Below, one piece after another: positions 6,188-11,631 of a DNA stretch of 11,631 bases. The notes beneath the pieces are model-generated. The model was not told the origin of the DNA. It was given only the letters and a program-made list of their open reading frames with translations, and searched no databases. The stretch spans positions 1 to 11,631 of the forward strand of contig JAJYYW010000013.1 of the NCBI GenBank assembly GCA_021800575.1. Direction: 5' to 3'. Within the stretch, counting starts at the first letter, position 1; each line of letters starts with the position of its first letter. Both the position numbers and the translations under genes were made by a program. Origin of the DNA: a bacterium. GTDB taxonomy: Bacteria > JAMCPX01.

Positions 6188-7573
6188 TTATTTCGATTTT
6201 AAATAAGCATCAATTTCCTGTGCTGCCTGCTTACCGTCTCCCATTGCAAGGATTACGGTGGCACCGCCCCGTACAATATCACCGCCCGCAAAAACGCCTG
6301 TCTTTGTTGTCGTTGTTGTTTTCTCCTTCACGATGATGTTGCCCCATTTGTTGGTTTGAATATCGGGCGTCGTGAGTGGTATCAGAGGATTGGATCCGTT
6401 GCCGACGGCTATGACCGCAAGCTCAATATCAACGACAAACTCGGATCCTTTGACCGGCACCGGCCTTCGCCTGCCGGATGCGTCCGGCTCTCCGAGCTCC
6501 ATTTTTATACACTCCACACCCTTGACCCATCCATTCTCGTCGCCGATAAATTTCGTGGGAGCTGTCAAAAACATAAACTCTATTCCTTCCTCTTTTGCAT
6601 GGTGCCTTTCTTCAAGCCGGGCCGGCATTTCGTCCCATGATCTCCTGTAAATCAGGTATGCATGTTCCGTGCCAAATCTCTTGGCTGTCCTGACAGCATC
6701 CATTGCCGTATTGCCGCCGCCGAATACTGCCACATTTTTGGCCTTTGCGATGGGGGTATCATACTCGGGAAAGAGGTAGGATTTCATCAAGTTGGTCCTG
6801 GTCAGGTATTCGTTTGCAGAGTAAACGCCGTTCAGGTTCTCACCCGGTATATTAGTAAATACCGGCAAACCTGCGCCACTACCCACAAAAGCTGCGTCAT
6901 AACCCCCTTCGCTGAGAAGTTCATCCAGGGTCGACGTTTTTCCGACGACAAAATCGGTTACCACCTCAACACCCAGACTTTTGAGGTAGTCTACCTCACT
7001 GCCGAGGATGCCTTTGGGAAGCCTGAATTCCGGTATGCCGTACGCGAGTACACCACCTGCTACATGAAGTGCCTCAAATACGGTAACGCTGTGTCCCATC
7101 TGGACAAGCTCCGACGCGACGGTCAGCCCCGACGGTCCGGATCCCACGACAGCCACCTTTTTCCCGGTCGAGGGTTTCTTTTCCGGGAGGGTGACCTCTC
7201 CGTGTGTCCGTTCCCAGTCTGCAGCGAACCGCTCGAGGTGCCCTATGGCAACCGGGGTGCCCTTTTTGCCGATAACACACACACCTTCACAGATGGCAGG
7301 AAGACTGTTGGTCTCCTTTATCTTTTTCGCCGCCTCGGTAAACTTCCCTTCAGCGATGAGCGAGATAAAAGACGGTATATTGATATTGACAGGACACCCT
7401 GCAACACAGGGCGGCTTGGGACAGAAGAGACACCTCTGTGCCTCAAGCATTGCCATGTTGGGAGTGAATCCGAAATTGACCTCTTCAAAATTCGTTATCC
7501 GTGCGAGCGGATCCTGGGCAGGCATTTGCTGCCGCGGTAGTTTGAGCCGTTCTTTTCTATCTAATGGTGCCAT
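6188..7573 (-). CDS. nfnB: NfnB / glutamate synthase small subunit-like NADPH oxidoreductase with a shortened Fe-S motif
   Basis: This 461-residue flavoprotein is the large subunit of an NADH-dependent ferredoxin:NADP oxidoreductase, a cytoplasmic enzyme that couples NADH, NADPH and ferredoxin by flavin-based bifurcation. The N-terminus carries one complete cysteine set, C48, C51, C56 and C60 (RCLFCPKPPCVAGCPVN). An FAD-binding VVGSGPSGL follows (142-150), then an NADPH-binding GGGNTAMDAVRTAKRFG (285-301) and the C-terminal FAD motif GVFAGGDIVRGGATV (426-440). Oddity: the second cysteine set reads LPAICEGVCVIGKKG (C95, C99), whereas the family normally has ICGRVCPxExxCEGxC. About ten residues with two cysteines are missing, exactly and in frame. 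The start codon follows the nfnA stop by one base, and that pairing favours NfnB over GltD. The remaining domains look intact. Whether both clusters can form is doubtful. Confidence 0.9.
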   Translation of the reverse strand: MAPLDRKERLKLPRQQMPAQDPLARITNFEEVNFGFTPNMAMLEAQRCLFCPKPPCVAGCPVNINIPSFISLIAEGKFTEAAKKIKETNSLPAICEGVCVIGKKGTPVAIGHLERFAADWERTHGEVTLPEKKPSTGKKVAVVGSGPSGLTVASELVQMGHSVTVFEALHVAGGVLAYGIPEFRLPKGILGSEVDYLKSLGVEVVTDFVVGKTSTLDELLSEGGYDAAFVGSGAGLPVFTNIPGENLNGVYSANEYLTRTNLMKSYLFPEYDTPIAKAKNVAVFGGGNTAMDAVRTAKRFGTEHAYLIYRRSWDEMPARLEERHHAKEEGIEFMFLTAPTKFIGDENGWVKGVECIKMELGEPDASGRRRPVPVKGSEFVVDIELAVIAVGNGSNPLIPLTTPDIQTNKWGNIIVKEKTTTTTKTGVFAGGDIVRGGATVILAMGDGKQAAQEIDAYLKSK

Positions 7574-7574
7574 G

Positions 7575-8411
7575 TTAACTTACCCTTTCATATGATTTTA
7601 AGAGTTCCAGCGACAATTTTTCTTCCTTCTGGTAAACCTTGAGCCTCTGCATCAGACCCGCAAAATCGACCTGATGTGCATCGAATTCAGGGCCGTCCAC
7701 GCATGCAAACATCGTTTTACCGCCGATTGAAACCCTGCACACACCGCACATACCCGTGCCGTCAAGCATGATGGGGTTCAGGCTCACGACCGTGGGAATG
7801 GCGTAGTGCCGCGTCAGCTCTGCAACAGCCCGCATCATCGGCACCGGGCCTATGGCGAGTACCAGATTCGGTACCAGGTTTTCATCGATCAATTGTTTGA
7901 GCGAGTCTGTAACAAATCCCTTGTTTGCATAACTTCCATCATCCGTTGTCACGATAATCCTGTCCGACGACGCCCGCATCTCATCCTCGAGAATCAAGAG
8001 GTCCCTGGTCCGTGCACCGATGATGCTGATAACCTCATTCCCGGCCTTTTTGAAGGCACGGGTCGTTGGCCATGCGATTGCGGTGCCAACACCTCCTCCT
8101 ATAGTCACCACCCGGCCGAAGCGTTCAATGTGCGAGGGTTTCCCGAGCGGACCGACGACGTCTGCTATCAACTCGCCCTGCTCCATCGCATTCAGCTTTG
8201 TTGTTGTTTTCCCGATAGCCTGGACGATGATCGTGATGGTTCCTTTCTCCCTGTCCGAATTTGCTATGGTCAGTGGTATTCTCTCGCCTTTATCGTCAAC
8301 CCGGATGATGACGAATTGTCCGGGCTTTTGAGATTTTGCTATATGCGGTGCTTCAATCTCTATCTGCGCTATAACCTGGGACAGCTGTTTCTTACTTACT
8401 ATTTTGTTCAT
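7575..8411 (-). CDS. nfnA: NfnA / ferredoxin-NADP reductase-type subunit (NADH-binding, [2Fe-2S])
   Basis: This 278-residue small subunit of the NfnAB transhydrogenase is related to dihydroorotate dehydrogenase electron-transfer subunits and sulfide dehydrogenase SudB. The N-terminal FAD domain has RIPLTIANSD (44-53). The NAD(H)-binding domain has GGGVGTA (105-111) and DDGSYANKGFVTD (157-169). A C-terminal [2Fe-2S] site is formed by LDGTGMCGVCRVSIGG with a later FACVDGPEFD, so the likely ligands are D217, C222, C225 and C237, as in characterised NfnA proteins. All expected residues are present, unlike in its NfnB partner. The start overlaps the gcvH stop (ATGA) and the stop is one base from nfnB, so expression should be coupled through the operon. 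Alternative names (SudB, GltD-associated subunit) describe the same family. Confidence 0.93.
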   Translation of the reverse strand: MNKIVSKKQLSQVIAQIEIEAPHIAKSQKPGQFVIIRVDDKGERIPLTIANSDREKGTITIIVQAIGKTTTKLNAMEQGELIADVVGPLGKPSHIERFGRVVTIGGGVGTAIAWPTTRAFKKAGNEVISIIGARTRDLLILEDEMRASSDRIIVTTDDGSYANKGFVTDSLKQLIDENLVPNLVLAIGPVPMMRAVAELTRHYAIPTVVSLNPIMLDGTGMCGVCRVSIGGKTMFACVDGPEFDAHQVDFAGLMQRLKVYQKEEKLSLELLKSYERVS

Positions 8412-8791
8412 TCTCCTGCTTCCTTTATATAAAGTTCATATTTCTCCTGCGTCAGTAAGGATTTCAATTCCTTCGGGTCGATGCCCTCGATCTCGATCAG
8501 CCAGCCATCCCCCAGAGGGTCCTCGTTGATAATGGACGGTTCATTCATGACATCTTGATTGACCTCGACAACCTTCCCGGAGAGCGGTGCAATCAAGTCG
8601 CTGACTGTTTTCGATGACTCTATCTCGCCACACGATTTTCCCTGTACGATTTTGTCGCCGACCTCGGGCAATTCTATAAAGAGAATATCCCCGAGCTCTT
8701 CCTGGGCGTAGTACGAGATTCCGATGTAGGCGTGGTTGTTTTCCGTTGTAACCCAGAGATGATTTTCATTGTACCATATGTCGTCAGCCAT
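8408..8791 (-). CDS. gcvH: GcvH-type lipoyl carrier protein
   Basis: This 127-residue lipoyl protein normally shuttles the aminomethyl group of glycine between the P, T and L proteins of the glycine cleavage system. The fold-defining N-terminus (DIWYNENHLWV, YIGISYYAQEELGDILFIELPEVGD) and the lipoylation loop GEIESSKTVSDLIAPLSG are clear, with K61 as the modified lysine and a conserved C-terminal GDGWLIEIE (94-102). The loop reads ESSKTVSDL rather than the more common ESVKAASD. A cysteine (C54) sits seven residues before the lysine. The gene begins 4 bases after lpdA; its AGGAGG ribosome site lies in the last lpdA codons. No gcvP or gcvT is in the window. With Lpd upstream and NfnAB downstream, it may act as an electron or sulfur carrier outside glycine cleavage, or the other gcv genes may be elsewhere. 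Confidence 0.93.
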   Translation of the reverse strand: MADDIWYNENHLWVTTENNHAYIGISYYAQEELGDILFIELPEVGDKIVQGKSCGEIESSKTVSDLIAPLSGKVVEVNQDVMNEPSIINEDPLGDGWLIEIEGIDPKELKSLLTQEKYELYIKEAGE

Positions 8792-8795
8792 AACA

Positions 8796-10217
8796 CTAAT
8801 CCTCCTGTCTCAATTTTTTGGGTTGATGAATCGCCATGGAAAATACATCTTCCCCTGCTTCCATAACAGCCTCGGAATAGGTCGGATGTGCGGCCACGGT
8901 GTCCGTCAGTGCCTGTATCGTCAATCCGTTTTGAACGGCCAGTGCACCCTCGGCGATGATGTCCGTTGCATGTGCTCCGACGATATGCATGCCGAGCACC
9001 CTGTCCGTTTCCGACGCAACGATGATCTTGACTTCACCGTCGGTTTCCGAGAAGGCCCTGGCCTTGCCCAGAGCCCTGAAGGGGAACTTCCCGATCTTTA
9101 TATGCAATCCTTTTTCCCGTGCAGCAGCCTCTGTAAGGCCCACCCCGGCAGCCTCGGGCGTCGAGTAGATGGCCGATGGAATGGCGTCATAATTTATAGA
9201 TTGCCTCTTGCCCTCCAGAAGATTGGACGCGGCGGTTATCCCTTCACGGTAGGCAACATGGGCCAGCATCCTGCCGCCTGTTACATCCCCGCATGCATAG
9301 ATTCCGTCGACGCCGGTGCTCATACAGGTGTCGACCACGATCTCCTTCTTTTTGCCGAGCTTGACCCCGGTGTTTTCCAGACCGAGTCCGGCGGTATTGA
9401 TGACACTGCCGACGGATAAAAGCACCTTATCGCCGGTGACGACCTCGCCGCCGTCCAGATAAAGGTCTATTTCCTGTCCGCGGACCTCCGAACGCGTTAC
9501 CCTGGTGTTTGTCCTGATCAATATGCCCGATTTCTTGAGGCTCCTGGTGATCAACGCCGCCACGTCCTCGTCCTCGGTCGGTAACACCCGCGGCATGAGT
9601 TCAAGCATGACGATTTCCACCCCCATGCTCCTGAAAATGAATGCGAATTCAGTGCCGATCACACCGGCCCCGATTATAATAAGTCTTTTGGGCAGCGTAT
9701 CAAGGTTGAGGATGTCGTCGCTGTTGAGGATGAATTTCCCGTCCGTCCTGATGCCGGGAAGATCGGCGGGGGAAGAGCCCGTACCGATGATCACCCGCCC
9801 GGACTCTGCGATTTCACGGGTACCGTCGGCGTACGTTAACTGCAGCCTGTTTCTTGACAGGAATGTTGCGGAAGCCCTTTTCATGACGATACCATGGGAT
9901 TTGAACAGAAACTCGACGCCTTTTACGAGATCGCCCACGATCCTGTTCTTGCGGTTGACGATGGCCCTGATGTCCGCTTTTACAGTGACGCTGCCGGACA
10001 GGCCGAACTCTTCGGGCCTTTGCATGCGGAGCAGGATATCGGAGGTCGCCTTGAAAGCCTTGGTCGGGATACATCCTCTGTTCAGACAGGTTCCTCCCAC
10101 GCCGTCTTTATCGACAACCAGCACCCGTGCACCGAGCTGGGCCGCCCGTATGGCTGCCGGATAACCGCCGATGCCGGCACCAATAACAATGAGATTATAA
10201 GAAGGGAGATCACTCAT
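8796..10217 (-). CDS. lpdA: Dihydrolipoamide dehydrogenase (E3 / L-protein)
   Basis: This FAD-dependent disulfide oxidoreductase reoxidises dihydrolipoyl groups with NAD+. It has 473 residues, a normal length. Motifs in order are FAD-binding VIGAGIGGYPAAIRAAQLGA (11-30), the redox disulfide GGTCLNRGCIPTK (C44, C49), an NAD-binding IIGAGVIGTEFAFI in the middle, the second FAD motif GIYACGDVTGGRMLAH, and the dimer-interface catalytic pair in HPTYSE (H444, E449). I chose the ATG at 10217. An in-frame TTG at 10253 would add 12 unconserved residues and coincides with a TTGACA promoter box. It is the first gene of the lpdA-gcvH-nfnA-nfnB-cytochrome operon, and its natural partner GcvH follows after 4 bases. 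It ends in TAG. Mercuric reductase and glutathione reductase are excluded by the overall match and the neighbour. Confidence 0.95.
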   Translation of the reverse strand: MSDLPSYNLIVIGAGIGGYPAAIRAAQLGARVLVVDKDGVGGTCLNRGCIPTKAFKATSDILLRMQRPEEFGLSGSVTVKADIRAIVNRKNRIVGDLVKGVEFLFKSHGIVMKRASATFLSRNRLQLTYADGTREIAESGRVIIGTGSSPADLPGIRTDGKFILNSDDILNLDTLPKRLIIIGAGVIGTEFAFIFRSMGVEIVMLELMPRVLPTEDEDVAALITRSLKKSGILIRTNTRVTRSEVRGQEIDLYLDGGEVVTGDKVLLSVGSVINTAGLGLENTGVKLGKKKEIVVDTCMSTGVDGIYACGDVTGGRMLAHVAYREGITAASNLLEGKRQSINYDAIPSAIYSTPEAAGVGLTEAAAREKGLHIKIGKFPFRALGKARAFSETDGEVKIIVASETDRVLGMHIVGAHATDIIAEGALAVQNGLTIQALTDTVAAHPTYSEAVMEAGEDVFSMAIHQPKKLRQED

Positions 10218-10223
10218 GATCCC

Positions 10224-10253
10224 AAGGTAGCAATCATAATTTTTTTTTGTCAA
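10224..10253 (-). promoter_or_regulatory. Candidate promoter of the lpdA-gcvH-nfnAB-cytochrome operon
   Basis: A perfect TTGACA (10248-10253, minus strand) is followed by eight A residues. The -10 is unclear: TACCTT (10224-10229) has an 18-base spacer but a poor match and would leave almost no leader, while TATGAT (10233-10238) is a good box but only 9 bases from TTGACA. The ribosome site for the ATG is also weak (GGGA, 3 bases upstream). Position between the operon and the palindrome supports a promoter here. Confidence 0.4.
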
Positions 10254-10258
10254 TAAAA

Positions 10259-10272
10259 ACTTGTATACAAGT
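10259..10272. promoter_or_regulatory. Perfect 14-base palindrome, candidate operator
   Basis: ACTTGTATACAAGT is fully self-complementary and lies 5 bases upstream of the TTGACA box ahead of lpdA. Half-sites with TTGT/ACAA resemble operators of GntR-family dimers, but no regulator gene is in the window and the family is a guess. The position just upstream of a -35 box would suit an activator or a repressor that blocks polymerase access. Confidence 0.5.
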
Positions 10273-10292
10273 CCCGGAAAAGCAGTACACTT

Positions 10293-10313
10293 CCCTCCCC
10301 GGGATCCGGAGGG
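10293..10313 (-). other. GC-rich inverted repeat in the intergenic region before lpdA
   Basis: CCCTCC (10293-10298) pairs with GGAGGG (10308-10313) around a 9-base loop, about 45 bases after the stop of the DRTGG protein on the minus strand. No T-run follows, so it is not a convincing intrinsic terminator. It could mark a transcript end or be chance in a GC-rich 105-base gap. Confidence 0.2.
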
Positions 10314-10358
10314 GACAGGGCACCGGGAGCCCGCTGCCGTGATACCGCTACAAAAAGA

Positions 10359-11441
10359 TTATTTTTTCTGAATTCCGACCGCTTCAAAGAGATCGGGGAC
10401 GCGGACGTACTGCCGGATCATCTCATACCCTTTCTTTATCTGGTCTTCCCTGACAATCCGGACTTTGCCGATGATGGATTCTATCTTCGAGATGGTGCTG
10501 AGCGTGTCGTATTTGACGTGAATGACCGGAATGTTCATTGCCTGTGCTCTCCCGAGCACAATTTCATTCGGCAGTATATCGCCGGTCAGGACGAGGCACC
10601 GTGTCGATGTTTCAAGGGCTGCGATGATGATGTCGGCCCGGTTTGCACCCGTGATGACTGCCTTATTTTTCTTTTTTATGAAATGCTTGAGTGCATTTTC
10701 AACGTCCATGGCGCCGACCACGATGTTTTCGACCAGATCGTCGAGTTTCGAGTGGCCCGACAGCATCTCGCCTCCCACGGCGTCTCGTATCTGCCGTACG
10801 GAAACGGATTCCAGTTCCGATGTCCGCGGTATCATACCGAAGACCCGGACGCCCTGTTTTTCGAGGTACGGGATGATATTATCGGCAACAAATTCCATGT
10901 CATCGAAGGTCACCATGTTGAGAATCACGCCTGCAAGCCTGTTTCCGAGCAGCTCCTTGGATGACAGGATACAGTCCACGCATACCTCGTCCCGGTACGG
11001 GTCTATCAAAACGGTCTTGGCGTTCAACGCCTTGATCGCGATCAGGCTGCTTATCTTCACGGTCAGGCCCTCGTACAGGTTCGCAGCACCGCTGACCAGC
11101 ATGATGTCCTTGTCTGCGGAGAGCTCCTTGTACGCGGACTTGAACAGCGTGAAGCCGTCGTACTCCTTGCCTTTCAGGACCGAGGATATCAAATCGTGGG
11201 TCAGGATCACCGGAGACATCTTCTCCACGGGATCGCTGATGCCCAGGGCTTGTTGTACAAACGCTGCATCGACATCGTACAGCGTCGTTCCCCTGCTCGC
11301 CACCGATTTTCCGATGACCCGCATGTAGCCTATTTTGTAGCCCTGTTCCTTGAGTATCCTGCCGAGCACCGTGGATAACAGTGTTTTTCCCGAGTAGCCG
11401 TTGGTTGAACCAATAAAAAATGGTAGTGTCCCGGAATTCAT
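10359..11441 (-). CDS. BioD-like P-loop / DRTGG domain protein (phosphotransacetylase N-terminal-like)
   Basis: This 360-residue protein is built like the regulatory N-terminal half of long phosphotransacetylases but lacks the catalytic acetyltransferase domain. A BioD/CobB-like P-loop domain spans about residues 5-210, with a Walker A-like STNGYSGKT (12-20), VLIDPYRDEVC (144-154) and GVILNMV (171-177). A DRTGG domain follows at about 215-325 (VITGANRADI, LVLTGDILPNE). The function is not established; nucleotide or metabolite sensing is inferred. The ATG at 11441 follows an AGGAGG site and lies 11 bases after the stop of an ADP-forming acyl-CoA synthetase subunit, so the two are probably co-transcribed and functionally linked in acetyl-CoA or acetate metabolism. 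Dethiobiotin synthetase is unlikely because of the DRTGG extension and the lack of biotin genes nearby. Confidence 0.85.
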   Translation of the reverse strand: MNSGTLPFFIGSTNGYSGKTLLSTVLGRILKEQGYKIGYMRVIGKSVASRGTTLYDVDAAFVQQALGISDPVEKMSPVILTHDLISSVLKGKEYDGFTLFKSAYKELSADKDIMLVSGAANLYEGLTVKISSLIAIKALNAKTVLIDPYRDEVCVDCILSSKELLGNRLAGVILNMVTFDDMEFVADNIIPYLEKQGVRVFGMIPRTSELESVSVRQIRDAVGGEMLSGHSKLDDLVENIVVGAMDVENALKHFIKKKNKAVITGANRADIIIAALETSTRCLVLTGDILPNEIVLGRAQAMNIPVIHVKYDTLSTISKIESIIGKVRIVREDQIKKGYEMIRQYVRVPDLFEAVGIQKK

Positions 11442-11452
11442 GTCTTACCTCC

Positions 11453-11631
11453 TCAATGTTTTATGGCGATGCGCGCATCCACCGCCAATGCACCTTCACC
11501 CTCGGTCTGGACGAGCAGCGGGTTAATATCGAGTTCTACGATGTCCGGATTATCCGTCACGAGCTGGGATACCCGCAGTATTGCGTCCGCAATCGCATCG
11601 ATGTCTCTTTTTTTGGCTCCCCGGACACCCT
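11453..11631 (-). CDS. ADP-forming acetyl/acyl-CoA synthetase, ATP-grasp subunit, C-terminal end (partial)
   Basis: Only the last 58 residues are present; the rest lies beyond the right edge. The end of an ATP-grasp_5 domain is clear: [17 protein letters not shown], a [20 protein letters not shown] stretch, and the closing VDARIAI. The ELDINPL motif is diagnostic of the beta part of ADP-forming acetyl-CoA synthetases, enzymes that interconvert acyl-CoA plus ADP and phosphate with acid plus ATP and so allow substrate-level ATP formation or acid activation in anaerobes. I cannot tell whether it is a separate beta subunit or the C-terminus of a fused alpha-beta protein. It ends with TGA (11453-11455) just ahead of the DRTGG gene, whose ribosome site overlaps the stop region. 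Confidence 0.85.
   Translation of the reverse strand, partial: GVRGAKKRDIDAIADAILRVSQLVTDNPDIVELDINPLLVQTEGEGALAVDARIAIKH

Noticed and set aside
6662..7540. A 292-residue plus-strand open frame opposite nfnB
   Set aside because: It is a shadow of nfnB, which carries FAD, NADPH and Fe-S motifs on the minus strand.
10218..10253. An upstream TTG start for lpdA adding 12 residues
   Set aside because: The TTG is part of a TTGACA promoter box, has no ribosome site, and the extra residues are not like any lpd N-terminus.
10360..10376. AT-rich inverted repeat at the end of the DRTGG gene as a terminator
   Set aside because: The stem consists almost only of A-T pairs within the last codons, and no U-tract follows a stable hairpin on the minus strand.

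Overview
The window reads as chromosomal DNA of an anaerobic Gram-negative bacterium, most likely of the Desulfobacterota (former Deltaproteobacteria, syntroph- or sulfate-reducer-like). That is an inference from gene content: a small periplasmic multiheme cytochrome, an NfnAB-type ferredoxin:NAD(P) transhydrogenase, an ADP-forming acyl-CoA synthetase, and a carD - PIN/TRAM - ispD - ispF - cysS cluster. No tRNA, rRNA, CRISPR array, insertion sequence or phage gene is visible. No stretch above 300 bases lacks a gene.

Layout. (1) 1-1388, minus strand: the N-terminal part of a class A penicillin-binding protein (its C-terminus lies off the left edge), preceded by a small exported protein of unknown function. 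(2) 1389-1572: divergent intergenic region with a candidate promoter on each strand. (3) 1573-5744, plus strand: a tight housekeeping operon, carD, a membrane-anchored PIN-TRAM protein, ispD, ispF and cysS, with genes overlapping or nearly touching, ending in a terminator that overlaps the cysS stop codon. (4) 5745-5861: convergent intergenic region with one terminator for each direction. (5) 5862-10217, minus strand: a five-gene redox operon in the order lpdA, gcvH, nfnA, nfnB, cytochrome, with gaps of at most 14 bases. A perfect 14-base palindrome lies upstream of lpdA. (6) 10359-11631, minus strand: the C-terminal end of an ADP-forming acyl-CoA synthetase ATP-grasp subunit, followed by a BioD-like/DRTGG protein.

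The redox operon deserves most attention. It joins a lipoyl carrier protein (GcvH) and its dehydrogenase (Lpd) to an electron-bifurcating-type transhydrogenase and a periplasmic cytochrome, with no other glycine-cleavage gene in view. Two of its genes carry striking lesions. The cytochrome has an in-frame TAG between its first and second heme motifs, while the downstream frame, two more CxxCH motifs and the terminator are intact. NfnB lacks about ten residues exactly between two cysteines of its second iron-sulfur motif. These may be real (readthrough or recoding, altered cofactor content, or decay) or may be sequence errors. Raw reads or close relatives would decide.

All statements rest on reading the sequence and on family knowledge. 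No database search was run.
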